Source of the DNA: Holophagae bacterium
Lineage (GTDB): Bacteria; Acidobacteriota; Holophagae; Acanthopleuribacterales; Acanthopleuribacteraceae
Direction of reading: 5' to 3'
Length of the DNA stretch: 64,000 nt
Assembly (NCBI GenBank): GCA_030429565.1
Contig: JAUIFE010000004.1
Location: forward strand, 470,848-534,847
Shown here: piece by piece, positions 27,922-36,800 of the stretch
Position numbering within the stretch: the first letter of the stretch is position 1
How the letters are laid out: each line of letters opens with the position of its first letter
Notes under the pieces: generated by a model
Told to the model about the DNA's origin: nothing
What the model saw: the letters and a program-made list of their open reading frames with translations, nothing else
Databases searched by the model: none
Program-made: the position numbers and the translations under genes

Positions 27922-28317
27922 CTACCCCAATGCGAGGCTGGGCGTCTGAATTCCTACTTGACACCTGCCGTCCTGACGAAGTCGTTTTCGTTCCTCAAAG
28001 CGCTCCTGATCGAGTTGAAAAATGCCATCGGGATCTGGCATGGAGGCAATGGCGCTGAAGATTTTTTGGCTTGCTTCGTCTTCGTAATCTGAAAGGCCGT
28101 AATAAATCCATTTCCCCTGCTTGTCTCTTGAGAGAATGCCACTGTTGTCCAGGATTTTCAGGTGCTTCGACACGTTGTACTGCTTTTCCTGGAGAACATC
28201 GACAAATTCGCAAACGCACATGGCTGTCTGATTAAAGGCCAGAATCCGGACCAACCTCAAGCGTGTTCCATCTGATAGCGCCTTGAAAACATCCAAGCCT
28301 TTTTTTCGGTCAATCAT
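27922..28317 (-). CDS. ArsR/SmtB-family metal-responsive repressor (transposon cargo)
   Basis: 131 residues of winged-helix repressor: 'FKALSDGTRLRLVRIL', recognition helix region 'QYNVSKHLKIL' and wing 'GKWIYYGLS'. The metal-sensing alpha3 motif is CVCEFVD with C34 and C36, corresponding to the ELCVCDL box of ArsR and CadC, so soft or borderline metals are likely inducers. The ATG at 28317 has AAGGAG upstream. The open frame continues through the promoter and the terminal repeat to 28746, but that part is not coding. It is the first gene of the efflux operon and most likely represses it at the palindrome just upstream, with metal binding releasing the repressor. Confidence 0.93.
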   Translation of the reverse strand: MIDRKKGLDVFKALSDGTRLRLVRILAFNQTAMCVCEFVDVLQEKQYNVSKHLKILDNSGILSRDKQGKWIYYGLSDYEDEASQKIFSAIASMPDPDGIFQLDQERFEERKRLRQDGRCQVGIQTPSLALG

Positions 28318-28366
28318 TCGTCTCTCCTTGTGAAGGTCACAAACCTCAGATGCACAGTTGCGCACT

Positions 28367-28378
28367 TTAGCATATATG
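28367..28378. promoter_or_regulatory. Candidate operator of the transposon metal-efflux operon
   Basis: AGCATATATGCT is a perfect 12-bp palindrome 50 bp upstream of the ArsR/SmtB start, inside the only possible promoter region between the gene and the right transposon end. AT-rich palindromes of this kind are typical ArsR-family operators. The promoter must lie within 28318-28449. Confidence 0.6.
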
Positions 28379-28449
28379 CTCCCAAAATGAAAAGGCCTAA
28401 CATCTGTGACAAGGTACTTTTTGATCCGGCACAAGAGAGGTTGGTTTGC

Positions 28450-28487
28450 CCTAGCGTACAATTCTTTCCGAATTCTGTTACTGCCCC
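28450..28487 (-). repeat. Right 38-bp terminal inverted repeat of the Tn3-family element
   Basis: On the minus strand it starts GGGGCAGTAACAGAATTCGG and continues to TACGCTAGG. It matches the left end in the central ACAGAATTCGGAAA and in TACGCTA. It begins with the GGGG typical of Tn21-type ends. Confidence 0.92.
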
Positions 28488-28492
28488 TTGTC
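28488..28492. repeat. Target-site duplication TTGTC, right copy
   Basis: Identical to the five bases at 17189-17193 and directly adjacent to the outer end of the right inverted repeat. Confidence 0.93.
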
Positions 28493-29247
28493 GAAGTGCC
28501 GGGCTCTTTTCTTGTCGGTCCGCATTCCAACTTGAATTTCGTTTGGTGTTCTCGATTCGATCCCACGATCATCGGTATAGCTCCAGGTTGTTGCATTCGA
28601 CCCTCTTGATGGCACCTGACTGTGGTGCTGCTTGACCCTCTCAGATGCGACAGACATTCAGGAAGGTTGACCGCGGCTGCCTCGGCGATCGCGCTGGATC
28701 TGAGGCTTCGTTGCTGTAGCCTCAAGGACACGCCTCTTTTTGACAAGCGAATCGTGGAACACAGCTCGGCATTGTCTGTAAATCATCGGCGCTCGGATCC
28801 ATTGGGCAAGGTCCGCCGTGTTGCTGAGGCCGTTGAGGCTGTTCGAATCCATTGGTCAAGGTTCGTCGTGTTGTAGGCGACGCTCGAGCCAATCGGTTGT
28901 CTGGCGACCCTCGTCGTCGTTGCCTAGGCGCTGCGGGGATTCGGTTAGAGATTGTGGTGTAACAAGAATTGCGGTGCGTCAATACCAAGCCGACAATCGT
29001 GGCGACCCGGTGGACCAAGCGAATCAGTCGGCAGGGTGGCGGATCCTAGGGATTTGACCGTGCCACTTCCCTATCAAACCACGTCGGTTTCGTAGCGATG
29101 GACGCATTAGACGAAGCCGCTCTCGAGAATATTGAACGGCTTGAATAGCATTGTGTGGTTAAGCGAGAGGGCCGATCGCCGCGCTGCGGGTGGTGAGGCA
29201 TAAGCGCGAACCCCCGTGATCACCTCCAGCTAACCGTGCCCTGGCGC
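28493..29247. other. Gene-free right flank of the transposon
   Basis: 755 bp without a supported gene. Two diverged copies of a 31-base segment beginning TCGGATCCATTGGGCAAGG lie 50 bp apart (28793 and 28843). Small open frames here lack ribosome-binding sites and recognisable products. It was contiguous with 16191-17193 before insertion. Confidence 0.55.
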
Positions 29248-29284
29248 AAAAAAAAAGGCCGTCCCCGCGGGGATCGACCTTTAA
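29248..29284 (-). terminator. Rho-independent terminator of parB
   Basis: On the minus strand, AAAGGTCGATCCCCGCGGGG pairs with ACGGCCTTT around a GC-rich apex and runs into nine consecutive T residues. It lies 20-57 bases after the parB stop codon and should end the parA-parB transcript. Confidence 0.9.
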
Positions 29285-29304
29285 TTAAGAATAGCCGGCG
29301 GCGC

Positions 29305-30132
29305 TTACGCTTGTTCGCGTTGTTGTTCCTTCAAATCGGCCAGTACCTGTTCCAGTGCATCGATCAGTTCGTCCGCTTCAACTTCGGTTTTTTTGAACCG
29401 CATGGAGAAGTTAAACGCCTTGTTTTGCGGCCGGTACTTAAAGACAAAAGGCTTGGCTTTGTCCTGTTTCTTGGAAGCGCGGCGTACCTCTTCCCTGCCC
29501 GCCCCTTGTGCAATACGCTGAATCATTGCCAACTGCTCTTCGACGGTTTCCAAGCGCGCCACACCCAACAGCATCGTTTTAGCGGTGATTTCGGCCGCCA
29601 AGGCCGCCTCACGAACCTCGTCCGGCAGGTTGGCCAGGGTCAAGATTTCGGTTACAGAGGAGCGGCTTTTACCGATCTTTTTGGCAATGTGTTCGTGCGT
29701 GTAATTGAATTTCTTCAGCAGCACCTGCAAGCCGTCCGCCTCTTCAAAGGGATGTAAATCCTTGCGCTGAAGGTTCTCGACCAAGGCGATTTCGAGAATT
29801 TGGTTCTCGTCGAGGTTTTTGATCACACATGGAATCGTCTCTAACCCGGCGGCGGTACTCGCACGAAACCGTCGCTCACCCGAAATGATGCGGTAGCGCT
29901 GGTCTTCTTTATTGACCAGGATCGGCTCCAGCACGCCTTGCTCTTTGATTGAGAGGGTTAGGCTCTCGATGTCGCCCATGTCTTTACGCGGCTGGTCAGG
30001 GTTGGGAAAAATCTGGCTCAGGGGCAAATGACGGCCGACCACACCGCCGTCCCGTTCGGTCACTAGGTTATCAACGTAGTGCGCACTGTGGCGCATCTTC
30101 TTAGTGGTCGGTAGTCCTCTTCTAGCTGACAC
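29305..30132 (-). CDS. parB: Chromosome-partitioning protein ParB
   Basis: 275 residues: an N-terminal ParB/Srx CTP-binding domain with 'PNPDQPRKDM', 'RYRIISGERRFRAS' (GERRxRA motif) and 'ALVENLQRKDLHPFEEA', then a helix-turn-helix (HEHIAKKIGKSRSSVTEIL) and a C-terminal dimerisation helix. It loads at parS sites near the origin, spreads as a CTP clamp and is moved by ParA. The gene overlaps the end of parA by 11 bp. I found no canonical parS palindrome (TGTTTCACGTGAAACA) in the window. The usual rsmG/mnmG neighbours are absent. Confidence 0.95.
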   Translation of the reverse strand: MSARRGLPTTKKMRHSAHYVDNLVTERDGGVVGRHLPLSQIFPNPDQPRKDMGDIESLTLSIKEQGVLEPILVNKEDQRYRIISGERRFRASTAAGLETIPCVIKNLDENQILEIALVENLQRKDLHPFEEADGLQVLLKKFNYTHEHIAKKIGKSRSSVTEILTLANLPDEVREAALAAEITAKTMLLGVARLETVEEQLAMIQRIAQGAGREEVRRASKKQDKAKPFVFKYRPQNKAFNFSMRFKKTEVEADELIDALEQVLADLKEQQREQA

Positions 30133-30877
30133 GCTTGAGTACCTCCTCGCTGAGGTTCAGATACTGAACCGCACCGGAACTTTTGGGCGCAAACGTAAAA
30201 ATGGATTCTTTGTAGGCGGGTGACTCTTCCAAGCGAACGTTGCGGGTGATAACGGTCTTAAAGACTTTGTTGCCGAATACCTCGCGAATTTGCGCCAAAA
30301 TATCGCGTCCCAGGACCGTACGCTTGTCGTACATGGTCACGACCACCCCGAGGATTTCAAGGTCGGGATTGGTGCGTTTTTTGATCTTTTCGACGGTATC
30401 GAGCAGGTCGTCGGTGCCTTCCATGGCGAAATACGACGATTGAATGGGTACCAGCACATGGCTGCTCGCCACCAAGGCGTTAACGGTCAACAAACCCAGT
30501 GTCGGCGGTGTGTCGATGATGATGAAATCAAAGGCTTTGCCCACCTTGTCCAGCACATCCTTCAACCGAAACGGCGCGTCAAACTCGCCTTGAAGCTGCT
30601 GTTCCACCCGCGCCAACCCAATGCCGGCGGGCGCAATCGATAAATTGGCCATCGGTGTTTCGTAAATCGCGCGGTGCGGTTCGGTTTCGGGGTCGATCAG
30701 CCATTGATAAGTGTTGGGGTCTTCAATGTCGTCGCGAAACGACATGGAACTGTTGGCCTGGGGATCCAAATCAACCAGCAACACGCGTTTCTCGGCCAAG
30801 CTAAGGGCTGAGGCCAAGTTAATGGCCGTGGTGGTTTTGCCGACACCACCTTTCTGATTGGCAATCGAAATGATCAT
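30122..30877 (-). CDS. parA: Chromosome-partitioning ATPase ParA
   Basis: 251 residues with the deviant Walker A 'KGGVGKTTTAINLA' at the N-terminus, Walker A' 'VLLVDLDPQANSS' and Walker B 'FIIIDTPPTLG'. The absence of an N-terminal DNA-binding extension marks the chromosomal (Soj) type. ATP-bound dimers coat the nucleoid and pull ParB-parS. The ATG has AAAGGTG upstream. First gene of the parAB operon. Confidence 0.96.
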   Translation of the reverse strand: MIISIANQKGGVGKTTTAINLASALSLAEKRVLLVDLDPQANSSMSFRDDIEDPNTYQWLIDPETEPHRAIYETPMANLSIAPAGIGLARVEQQLQGEFDAPFRLKDVLDKVGKAFDFIIIDTPPTLGLLTVNALVASSHVLVPIQSSYFAMEGTDDLLDTVEKIKKRTNPDLEILGVVVTMYDKRTVLGRDILAQIREVFGNKVFKTVITRNVRLEESPAYKESIFTFAPKSSGAVQYLNLSEEVLKRVS

Positions 30878-31210
30878 GCACCTTTCCTATCTATTGAATC
30901 AGAGTGAATCCGCTGGGTATTGTAGCTCATCGAACAGGTCGGCTCCAGCAGACAATTCGCGTGAACGCGCCGCGAAACGAGCCAAGCCTTGCAGCACAGC
31001 GCTTAACGCACGCGATTTTTTTTAACCAAAAAAACACTTGGCGAGGTCAATCCGAGTGAGCGCGATGAGCCAACCCGAGCCGATACATCGCCCGATCAGC
31101 GACCCCAAACACGACGGCACCGCCCTGTGGCTCCCCTTAAAAAAAATGGGCGGAAGCACTGGTCGGCGTGCCGATGGTAAGCCTGATTTCGTTTTGCCAA
31201 ACAGCCGTCG
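30878..31210. other. Intergenic region between parA and miaB
   Basis: 333 bp containing the parA promoter and the 3' region of miaB. A T8 run on the minus strand at 31139-31146 follows a TCGGCACGCCGA hairpin (31163-31174) at a distance of 16 bases, which is too far for a standard terminator. That hairpin is an imperfect member of the TCGGCATGCCGA palindrome family. No gene is supported. Confidence 0.5.
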
Positions 31211-32590
31211 TTAACCAACGGAAGCGGCAATCGGCGACCAAAGATGTTCAATGGGATCCTGGCCACAGAGTTCACCACGCAAGGTGTGCAAACCGGTTCC
31301 CGTTACCGTCACGGTCACCGGACGGCCGTAAAAACGTTCCGGAGAACCGACCTCTGCCTTAATGTGCACCAATATGTTGTCACGAGTTCGGCCAACCAAC
31401 GGGAACTCCTCGCCTGGCTTGACCGTATCGATCAACACGTTGGCCGTCTTGCCGACGCGCCCGCCCATTCGTTCTTTCTGAATCTCGAGCTGGTGTTGCT
31501 GCAGAATCTTGAGCCGGTACATCTTTTCTGCTTGCGGCACAGAATCGGCGTGTTTGACGGCTCCGGTCCCTGGCCGCTCCGAATAGGCAAAAGAGAAAAT
31601 ACGGTCGTACCCGACTTCGTCCAACAGGGTCACCGTATCCCAAAACTCGTGTTCCTTCTCGCCGGGGAAACCGACAATAAAATCGGAGGTCAAGCTGAAC
31701 GGAATACCGTCAAGCACCTCGCGAATCATGTACACCTTTTCCATGTACAACTCGCGCGTGTACTCACGCCCCATGCGCTTCAAGATGCGACTGTTGCCGG
31801 ACTGGGCGGGTAAGTGAATGTTGGTGGCGATCTTGGGACAGTCGCGCAGGGTTTCCATGACCTCGCGATCAAAGTCCTTGGGGTGCGGCGAGACATAACG
31901 GATCGTCTCCAGGCCTGGCACGGCCTGCAATTCCCGCAAAAGACGGGCAAAATTGACGGTGCTGTAGTAAGAGTTGACGTTCTGACCGAGCAGCTCAATT
32001 TCCTTGAACCCCATGCCGGCCAGACGCTGTGCCTCGTTGACCACGTCCTGCCAGGGTCGCGACCGTTCGCGGCCACGCGTGAAGGGCACAATGCAGTAGG
32101 TACAGTAGTTGTCGCAGCCTTCCATAATGGTGATGCGGGCGCGAATCGAGGTGCCGCGTTTCGGGACATGCGAGGGGAACAAGTGGTTGTCTGGGTCTTT
32201 TTCTACGTTTAACTGACGGCCCTGATGACCGTGCAAACGGCCGACCATTTCGGGTAATTGTTTCAAGGCCTGGGTGCCCAACACCAAATCAACCTGCGGC
32301 GCGCGCTGAAAAATATCGCCGCCGTTTTGCTGGGCCACGCAACCGGCGACGCCGATAATCATATCGCCGTTGCGTTTCTCTTTGACTTTCTTAAGGACGC
32401 CCAGTCGGGAAAAAACCTTTTCCTCGGCCTTCTCGCGGATGGTGCAGGTATTGAGCAGGTAAACGTCGGCATCGTCAACCGAGTCGGTCGCGCGGTAACC
32501 CATTTCGGACAGGATACCGGCCATTTTCTCGGTATCGTGTTCGTTCATCTGGCAGCCCCAGGTTTCAATAAAATAACGCTTCTCGGTCAT
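31211..32590 (-). CDS. miaB: tRNA-2-methylthio-N6-dimethylallyladenosine synthase MiaB
   Basis: 459 residues of a radical-SAM methylthiotransferase: an N-terminal UPF0004 domain with cluster cysteines in 'ETWGCQMN', 'LNTCTIREKA' and 'GVAGCVAQQ', then the radical SAM CxxxCxxC in 'GCDNYCTYCIVPFTRGRERSR' and a C-terminal TRAM domain (near 'VLIDTVKPGEEFPLVGRTRDN'). The 'CTIREKAEEK' and 'GRERSR' features are those of MiaB rather than RimO or MtaB. It methylthiolates i6A37 of tRNAs that read UNN codons. Monocistronic, followed by the repeat-rich spacer on its 5' side. Confidence 0.95.
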   Translation of the reverse strand: MTEKRYFIETWGCQMNEHDTEKMAGILSEMGYRATDSVDDADVYLLNTCTIREKAEEKVFSRLGVLKKVKEKRNGDMIIGVAGCVAQQNGGDIFQRAPQVDLVLGTQALKQLPEMVGRLHGHQGRQLNVEKDPDNHLFPSHVPKRGTSIRARITIMEGCDNYCTYCIVPFTRGRERSRPWQDVVNEAQRLAGMGFKEIELLGQNVNSYYSTVNFARLLRELQAVPGLETIRYVSPHPKDFDREVMETLRDCPKIATNIHLPAQSGNSRILKRMGREYTRELYMEKVYMIREVLDGIPFSLTSDFIVGFPGEKEHEFWDTVTLLDEVGYDRIFSFAYSERPGTGAVKHADSVPQAEKMYRLKILQQHQLEIQKERMGGRVGKTANVLIDTVKPGEEFPLVGRTRDNILVHIKAEVGSPERFYGRPVTVTVTGTGLHTLRGELCGQDPIEHLWSPIAASVG

Positions 32591-32676
32591 GATCCATCCT
32601 CAAAACTTGCTTGCAAATACCGCCGCGTGGCGCAGGCGCAAGGGCTAAATATACCACGCCTGGCCAACATCCCAAA

Positions 32677-32743
32677 GGAAAGGCGATGAGCGCCGTCTCC
32701 CTTTTTGCCGGGTTGCGCCCGACGGAAGAAGCCGCCACTTCGA
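32677..32743 (-). repeat. Inverted diverged copy of the 75-bp repeat (family B)
   Basis: On the minus strand it shows CGAAGTGGCGGCTTCTTCCG, then a GGCGCTCATCGCCTTTCC-like end. This is the same element as the tandem pair at 33693-33834 but pointing the other way. It lies about 87 bp upstream of miaB. Confidence 0.75.
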
Positions 32744-32818
32744 AAGCGCGGGTGCGGTGCGTCTCGCTAGAGCGGGTGGCGCTTGTGCCAAGATCCGTCT
32801 CGCTGTGGCGGGGCGGTT

Positions 32819-32880
32819 GGAAGGGCGACCCCGCCTCCCTCCCCCTGTTGGCCATTACCGCCTCGGAAGAAGTGGCGCGC
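32819..32880. repeat. Family A intergenic repeat, single copy
   Basis: GGAAGGGCGACCCCGCCTCC opens the copy and TTACCGCCTCGGAAGAAGTG with GGCGCGC closes it, matching the 102-bp units at 13369-13572 in orientation and in most positions. Confidence 0.8.
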
Positions 32881-33012
32881 GGCGCCATTCGCAACCAGTG
32901 CCGGGCTGAGTGCGCGATGAGGCAAGGGGGCGCCAGACGATGCGTGCTCGCGTCATGTGCCGCCCGCATTTGGTCTTGTCGTTTGGTTAGGCCAGATGCT
33001 TCTTTTGAGACG

Positions 33013-33222
33013 ATGTCGGCATGCCGACATTGCGTGACATGTTTGGTGAGCAAGGCACGGGCGACGTCGACAGGCAATGTCGGCATGCCGACATTGCGTG
33101 ACATGTTTGGTGAGCAAGGCACGGGCGACGTCGACAGGCAATGTCGGCATGCCGACATTCGCGAAACATAAAGCCGATTCGAGGCAGCGAGCGGTTCGCT
33201 GGCAATGTCGGCATGCCGACAT
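33013..33222. repeat. Array of four perfect palindromes at exact 64-bp spacing (family C)
   Basis: ATGTCGGCATGCCGACAT occurs at 33013, 33077, 33141 and 33205. All but the first extend to AATGTCGGCATGCCGACATT. The first two spacers (46 bp) are identical. The third differs completely in sequence but keeps the same length. Isolated members of the palindrome lie at 16107 (perfect core) and, with a changed centre, at 31162 and 55253. It is not a CRISPR: spacers repeat, units are short palindromes and no cas genes are near. Confidence 0.92.
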
Positions 33223-33552
33223 TCTTCCGGTCGTAAAACAATCTAATAGAGATTCATCATCGCGGCACCATGCGGATCAACACAGTTGCTTATTAATGCG
33301 CCCCTTTTCTCGGGACGATAGCGGCAGGCTGGAGTCCGTATGCTGGGGAACTCTTCGCGATCCGTGGCAAGCCCAAGATGAAACTCGAGCCATGCGAACC
33401 CAACCCGAAGCGTACGATCGCGGCCCTCGCTTCTGTTGTGGCGGCATCTATCTTCGGACGGATCATCGCGGCACCGGGCTGGGCAACAAAGCCACCAGCC
33501 ATCGTGCCAAACCTGCATCGCGGAACGGGGCGGGATGATACGCGCAACCACC

Positions 33553-33616
33553 ATCGCGCCACTTCTTCCGAGGCGGTCTTTGCGCCGACTGAGAACCCAT
33601 GCGAGGACGCCCTTCC
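33553..33616. repeat. Family A intergenic repeat, inverted copy
   Basis: GCGCCACTTCTTCCGAGGCGG opens the copy (21-base region; only its core CTTCCGAGGCGG is diagnostic) and GGACGCCCTTCCCC closes it. It is inverted relative to the copy at 32819-32880, so the two could pair across the palindrome array. Confidence 0.75.
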
Positions 33617-33692
33617 CCACAACTCCCGAAGACGAGACGGACTTTGGCACAAGCGCGCCCCTCCCAAACGACAAGACCCCTTCCCGCGCTAT

Positions 33693-33833
33693 CGAAGTGA
33701 CGGCTTCTTCCGCTGGGCGGTTTCCGGCAAAAAAGGGCGGCGATGTTCATCGCCTTTCCCCAAAAAGCGAAGTAGCGGCTTCTTCCGCTGGGCGGTTTCC
33801 GGCAAAAGCGGGCGGCGATGTTCATCGCCTTTC
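33693..33833. repeat. Tandem pair of a 75-bp repeat (family B)
   Basis: Two near-identical units start at 33693 and 33768. Each has CGGCTTCTTCCGCTGGGCGG, a TTTCCGGCAAAA segment and the hairpin GGCGATG-TT-CATCGCC followed by TTTCC. The second ends at the stop codon of dnaE, so the hairpins could terminate or stabilise the 3' end of that transcript. Confidence 0.9.
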
Positions 33834-36800
33834 CTAATAACGGAGGAGCATCTTGATGTTGGGGCGGTCTTGGGTAAAACGGCCGAGGGCGCCGCCAGGA
33901 TCGACATGGGTATTGGCCGGCTTGATGACGGTGCTGTATTTGCCCTCGATGGTTACCTCGAAATAGACTTGGCACTCGCCCGGGCTGCTTTTGATCTGCT
34001 GGTGCAATTCGCCCAACAACGCCGCGTCCACTTCCTCCGTCGCGAATTGGAACACGCAACTGCGTACCTTTTTCGCTTCCCAGTCGGCCAACTCCCACAC
34101 TTCTTGCAACATCACGCTGGGTTTATCGTTGCGGAAGTCAACCTTGCCTTTCACAACCAATAGCTTGTCTTCAATGAGCAAGTGGCGGAACTTCTCAAAA
34201 CTCTTGGGGAACACCACCACGTCGGCCACCCCGTAAAAATCTTCCAGCGTCAGAAACGCCATCATGTCGCCTTTTTGCGTGGTGATCTTGCGAATTGACT
34301 GCGCCAGCCCGCCAATGATCACTTCATTGCCGGCCGGCAACTTTTCCAAGCCATTGGTGTAACTGGTGGCGTGTTTTTTAAACAGTTTGCGATAGGCGTC
34401 GAGCGGGTGACCCGACAAGTAAAAACCCAGCGTTTCTTTTTCGTATTCGAGCAGTTCCTTTTCCGGCCACTCGCGGTCACCAAACTGGACGTAACAGCGC
34501 TCTTGGGCGTTGTCGCCAAACAAACTGTTTTGGCCGCCGCGTGCTTCCTTCTGCGCTTGGTTGCCCCAACTGTGCAGCTCTTCAATCACCTCAAACATCG
34601 CGCGCCTTGGCAAGTCCATAAAATCAAAAGCACCGGATTTAACCAGAACTTCGACCACCTTCTTGTTGACCTTGCGCAAGTCGACCTTCTCGAAGAAATC
34701 GACCAAGGATTCAATGCCTTTGGTTTCCTTGACGTGGACAATCGACTCCAGCGCGTTATCACCCAGGCCCTTAATCGCACTTAGCGCAAAACGGATGTCA
34801 TTGCCTTCAACGGAAAACTTGGCGCGCGAAGTCCGAATGTCCGGCTTCAGCATTTTGATGCCCATCTGCCGGAGTTTATCCACATAGTTGATGACTTTAT
34901 CGGTGTTGTCTTTATCAAGGGTCAGCAAGGCGGCCATGAACTGAACCGGATAGTTGGCCTTTAGAAAGGCGGTTTGGTAGCTAACCAGTGAGTAAGCGGC
35001 CGAGTGGGATTTGTTAAAACCGTACTTGGCAAATTCGGCCATTTTATCGAAGAGGTCGGAACACACATCCTCGGGATAACCCTTGCCGCGCGCGCCCTCG
35101 ATGAACTCGAGTTTCTTTTGCGCCATGACCTCGGCTTTTTTCTTACCCATGGCGCGACGCAAGAGGTCGGCACCACCGAGGGTAAATCCACCGACAACCT
35201 GCGCCAAACGCATAACCTGTTCCTGGTACAGAATAACGCCGTAGGTCTCTTCGAGGATCGGTTTCAATACATCGAGTTCGTATTTGGTTTCGGCACCGTG
35301 CGCACCGTCGATGAAGATGTCGACCATGCCGGAGCCCAAGGGACCGGGACGGTACAGTGCGTTAAGGGCGATGAAATCCTCAAAACGGGTCGGTCCCAGG
35401 CGAATCAGGATGTTTTTCATACCGTCCGATTCAAACTGGAACACGCCGTCGGTTTCGCCTTTACAGAAAAGCTCGTAGGTTTTTTTGTCGTCGAAGCTGG
35501 TAATGGTGTTGAGGTCGACATCCTCGCCGGTGGTTTCTTTGATGTTGGCGAGCGTGTTGGAAATTACCGTCAGGGTCTTCAGACCCAAAAAGTCCATTTT
35601 CAGCAGGCCGATTTGTTCCGCTTCATCCTTGGCGTACTGCAGCGAGATCGTGCCTTTTTTGGGGTCCTTGTAAATCGGGCCCCAGTTGGTGACATCACCT
35701 GGCGCAATGATTACGCCGGCCGCGTGAACACCGGTGTTACGACTTAAACCCTCGACCTTAATCGAGAGGTCAATCAGTTCGCGGATCCGTTCGTCTTTGT
35801 CGTATTCCTCGCGAAACTCGGGACTTTGCTCCAGAGCCTTGGGTAAGGTGATGCCTAAGTCTTCGGGAACCAACTTGGCGATGCGGTTGGTCTCCTGCGG
35901 CGCAAAATGCAGCGTCCGGCCAACGTCTTTGATCGCCATCCGCGCTTTCATGGTTCCGTAAGTGACAATTTGACAAACGTTTGCGCGGCCATACTTCTCG
36001 GTAACGTAATCGATAACCTCGCCGCGACGGTCCTGGCAAAAGTCGATATCGACGTCCGGCATGGTGACCCGTTCCTTGTTGAGGAAACGTTCGAACAGCA
36101 GATCGTACTGCAGCGGGTCAATGTCGGTAATTTCCAAGGCGTAGGCGACCAGGCTGCCCGCGGCGGAACCACGGCCGGGACCAACCGGAACCCCCATTTC
36201 CTTGGCTTTGGCAATGAAGTCCCAAACGATTAAGAAGTAGCCGGGAAAGCCCATGTCGTTGATGACCTGGATTTCCTCTTTGATGCGCTCGTAATAGAGC
36301 GGCCATTCCTTGCGCAAAACCCCTTTCTCTTTCATGGGATCGAGCACGGTTTTGCGGCGATTCTCGAAGCCTTGCAGCGAGACTTCTTCAAGGTAGGTTT
36401 CCAGCGTGTGACCGTCGGGAATATCGAACAGCGGTAACTGGTACTCTTCCTGGAGCACGAAGTCGACCATATCGGCAATGCGACCGGTATTTTCGACGGC
36501 ACGTTCGTAGCCTTTAAAGACGTCGCGCATCTCTTCTTCGGTCTTGAAATAGTATTCCTGGTTAGGGAAACGCCAGCGGTTCTCATCGTCGCGGAAGCTG
36601 TTGGACTGAATACACAGCAGGATGTCGTGAACCTCGGCATCCTCTTTCTTTAAGTAGTGAACATCGTTGGCGGCGACACATTCAACGCCGATCTTTTCCG
36701 CCATAGCCGCCAGGATCGGCAACATCTTGATTTCGTCGTCTTGGAAGTGGTTTTCTAGCTCGATGAACAGGTTTTCTTTGCCAAACACGTCGCGCAAACG

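Larger units (their letters stand above)
17194..28487 (-). mobile_element. Complete Tn3-family (Tn21-like) transposon carrying a heavy-metal efflux operon
   Basis: An 11,294-bp element bounded by 38-bp imperfect inverted repeats (29 of 38 positions agree by my count) and by a 5-bp direct duplication TTGTC. The ends share the core ACAGAATTCGGAAA and the inner TACGCTA, close to the Tn21/Tn501 termini. The transposition module (tnpA, tnpR, res) lies at the left. The cargo, all on the minus strand, is an ArsR/SmtB regulator, TolC-type channel, CDF-like transporter, Cys-rich adaptor and CzcA-type pump. The cargo is visibly AT-richer than the host DNA. With DDE and Ser residues, res and both ends intact, the element looks capable of movement. 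It landed in a gene-free spacer and broke no recognisable gene. Confidence 0.95.

Noticed and set aside
28318-28746. N-terminal extension of the ArsR/SmtB regulator (274 residues)
   Set aside because: The extension would read through the promoter, the terminal inverted repeat and host DNA. The ATG at 28317 has a good ribosome-binding site and the family start.
33013-33222. CRISPR array
   Set aside because: The repeated unit is an 18-20-bp palindrome, two of the spacers are identical to each other, only four units exist and no cas genes are near.
32565-33538. Open frames over the miaB-dnaE spacer on both strands
   Set aside because: They are translations of the repeats (recurring VGMPT/MSACRH strings), present on both strands at once, with no ribosome-binding sites or recognisable product.
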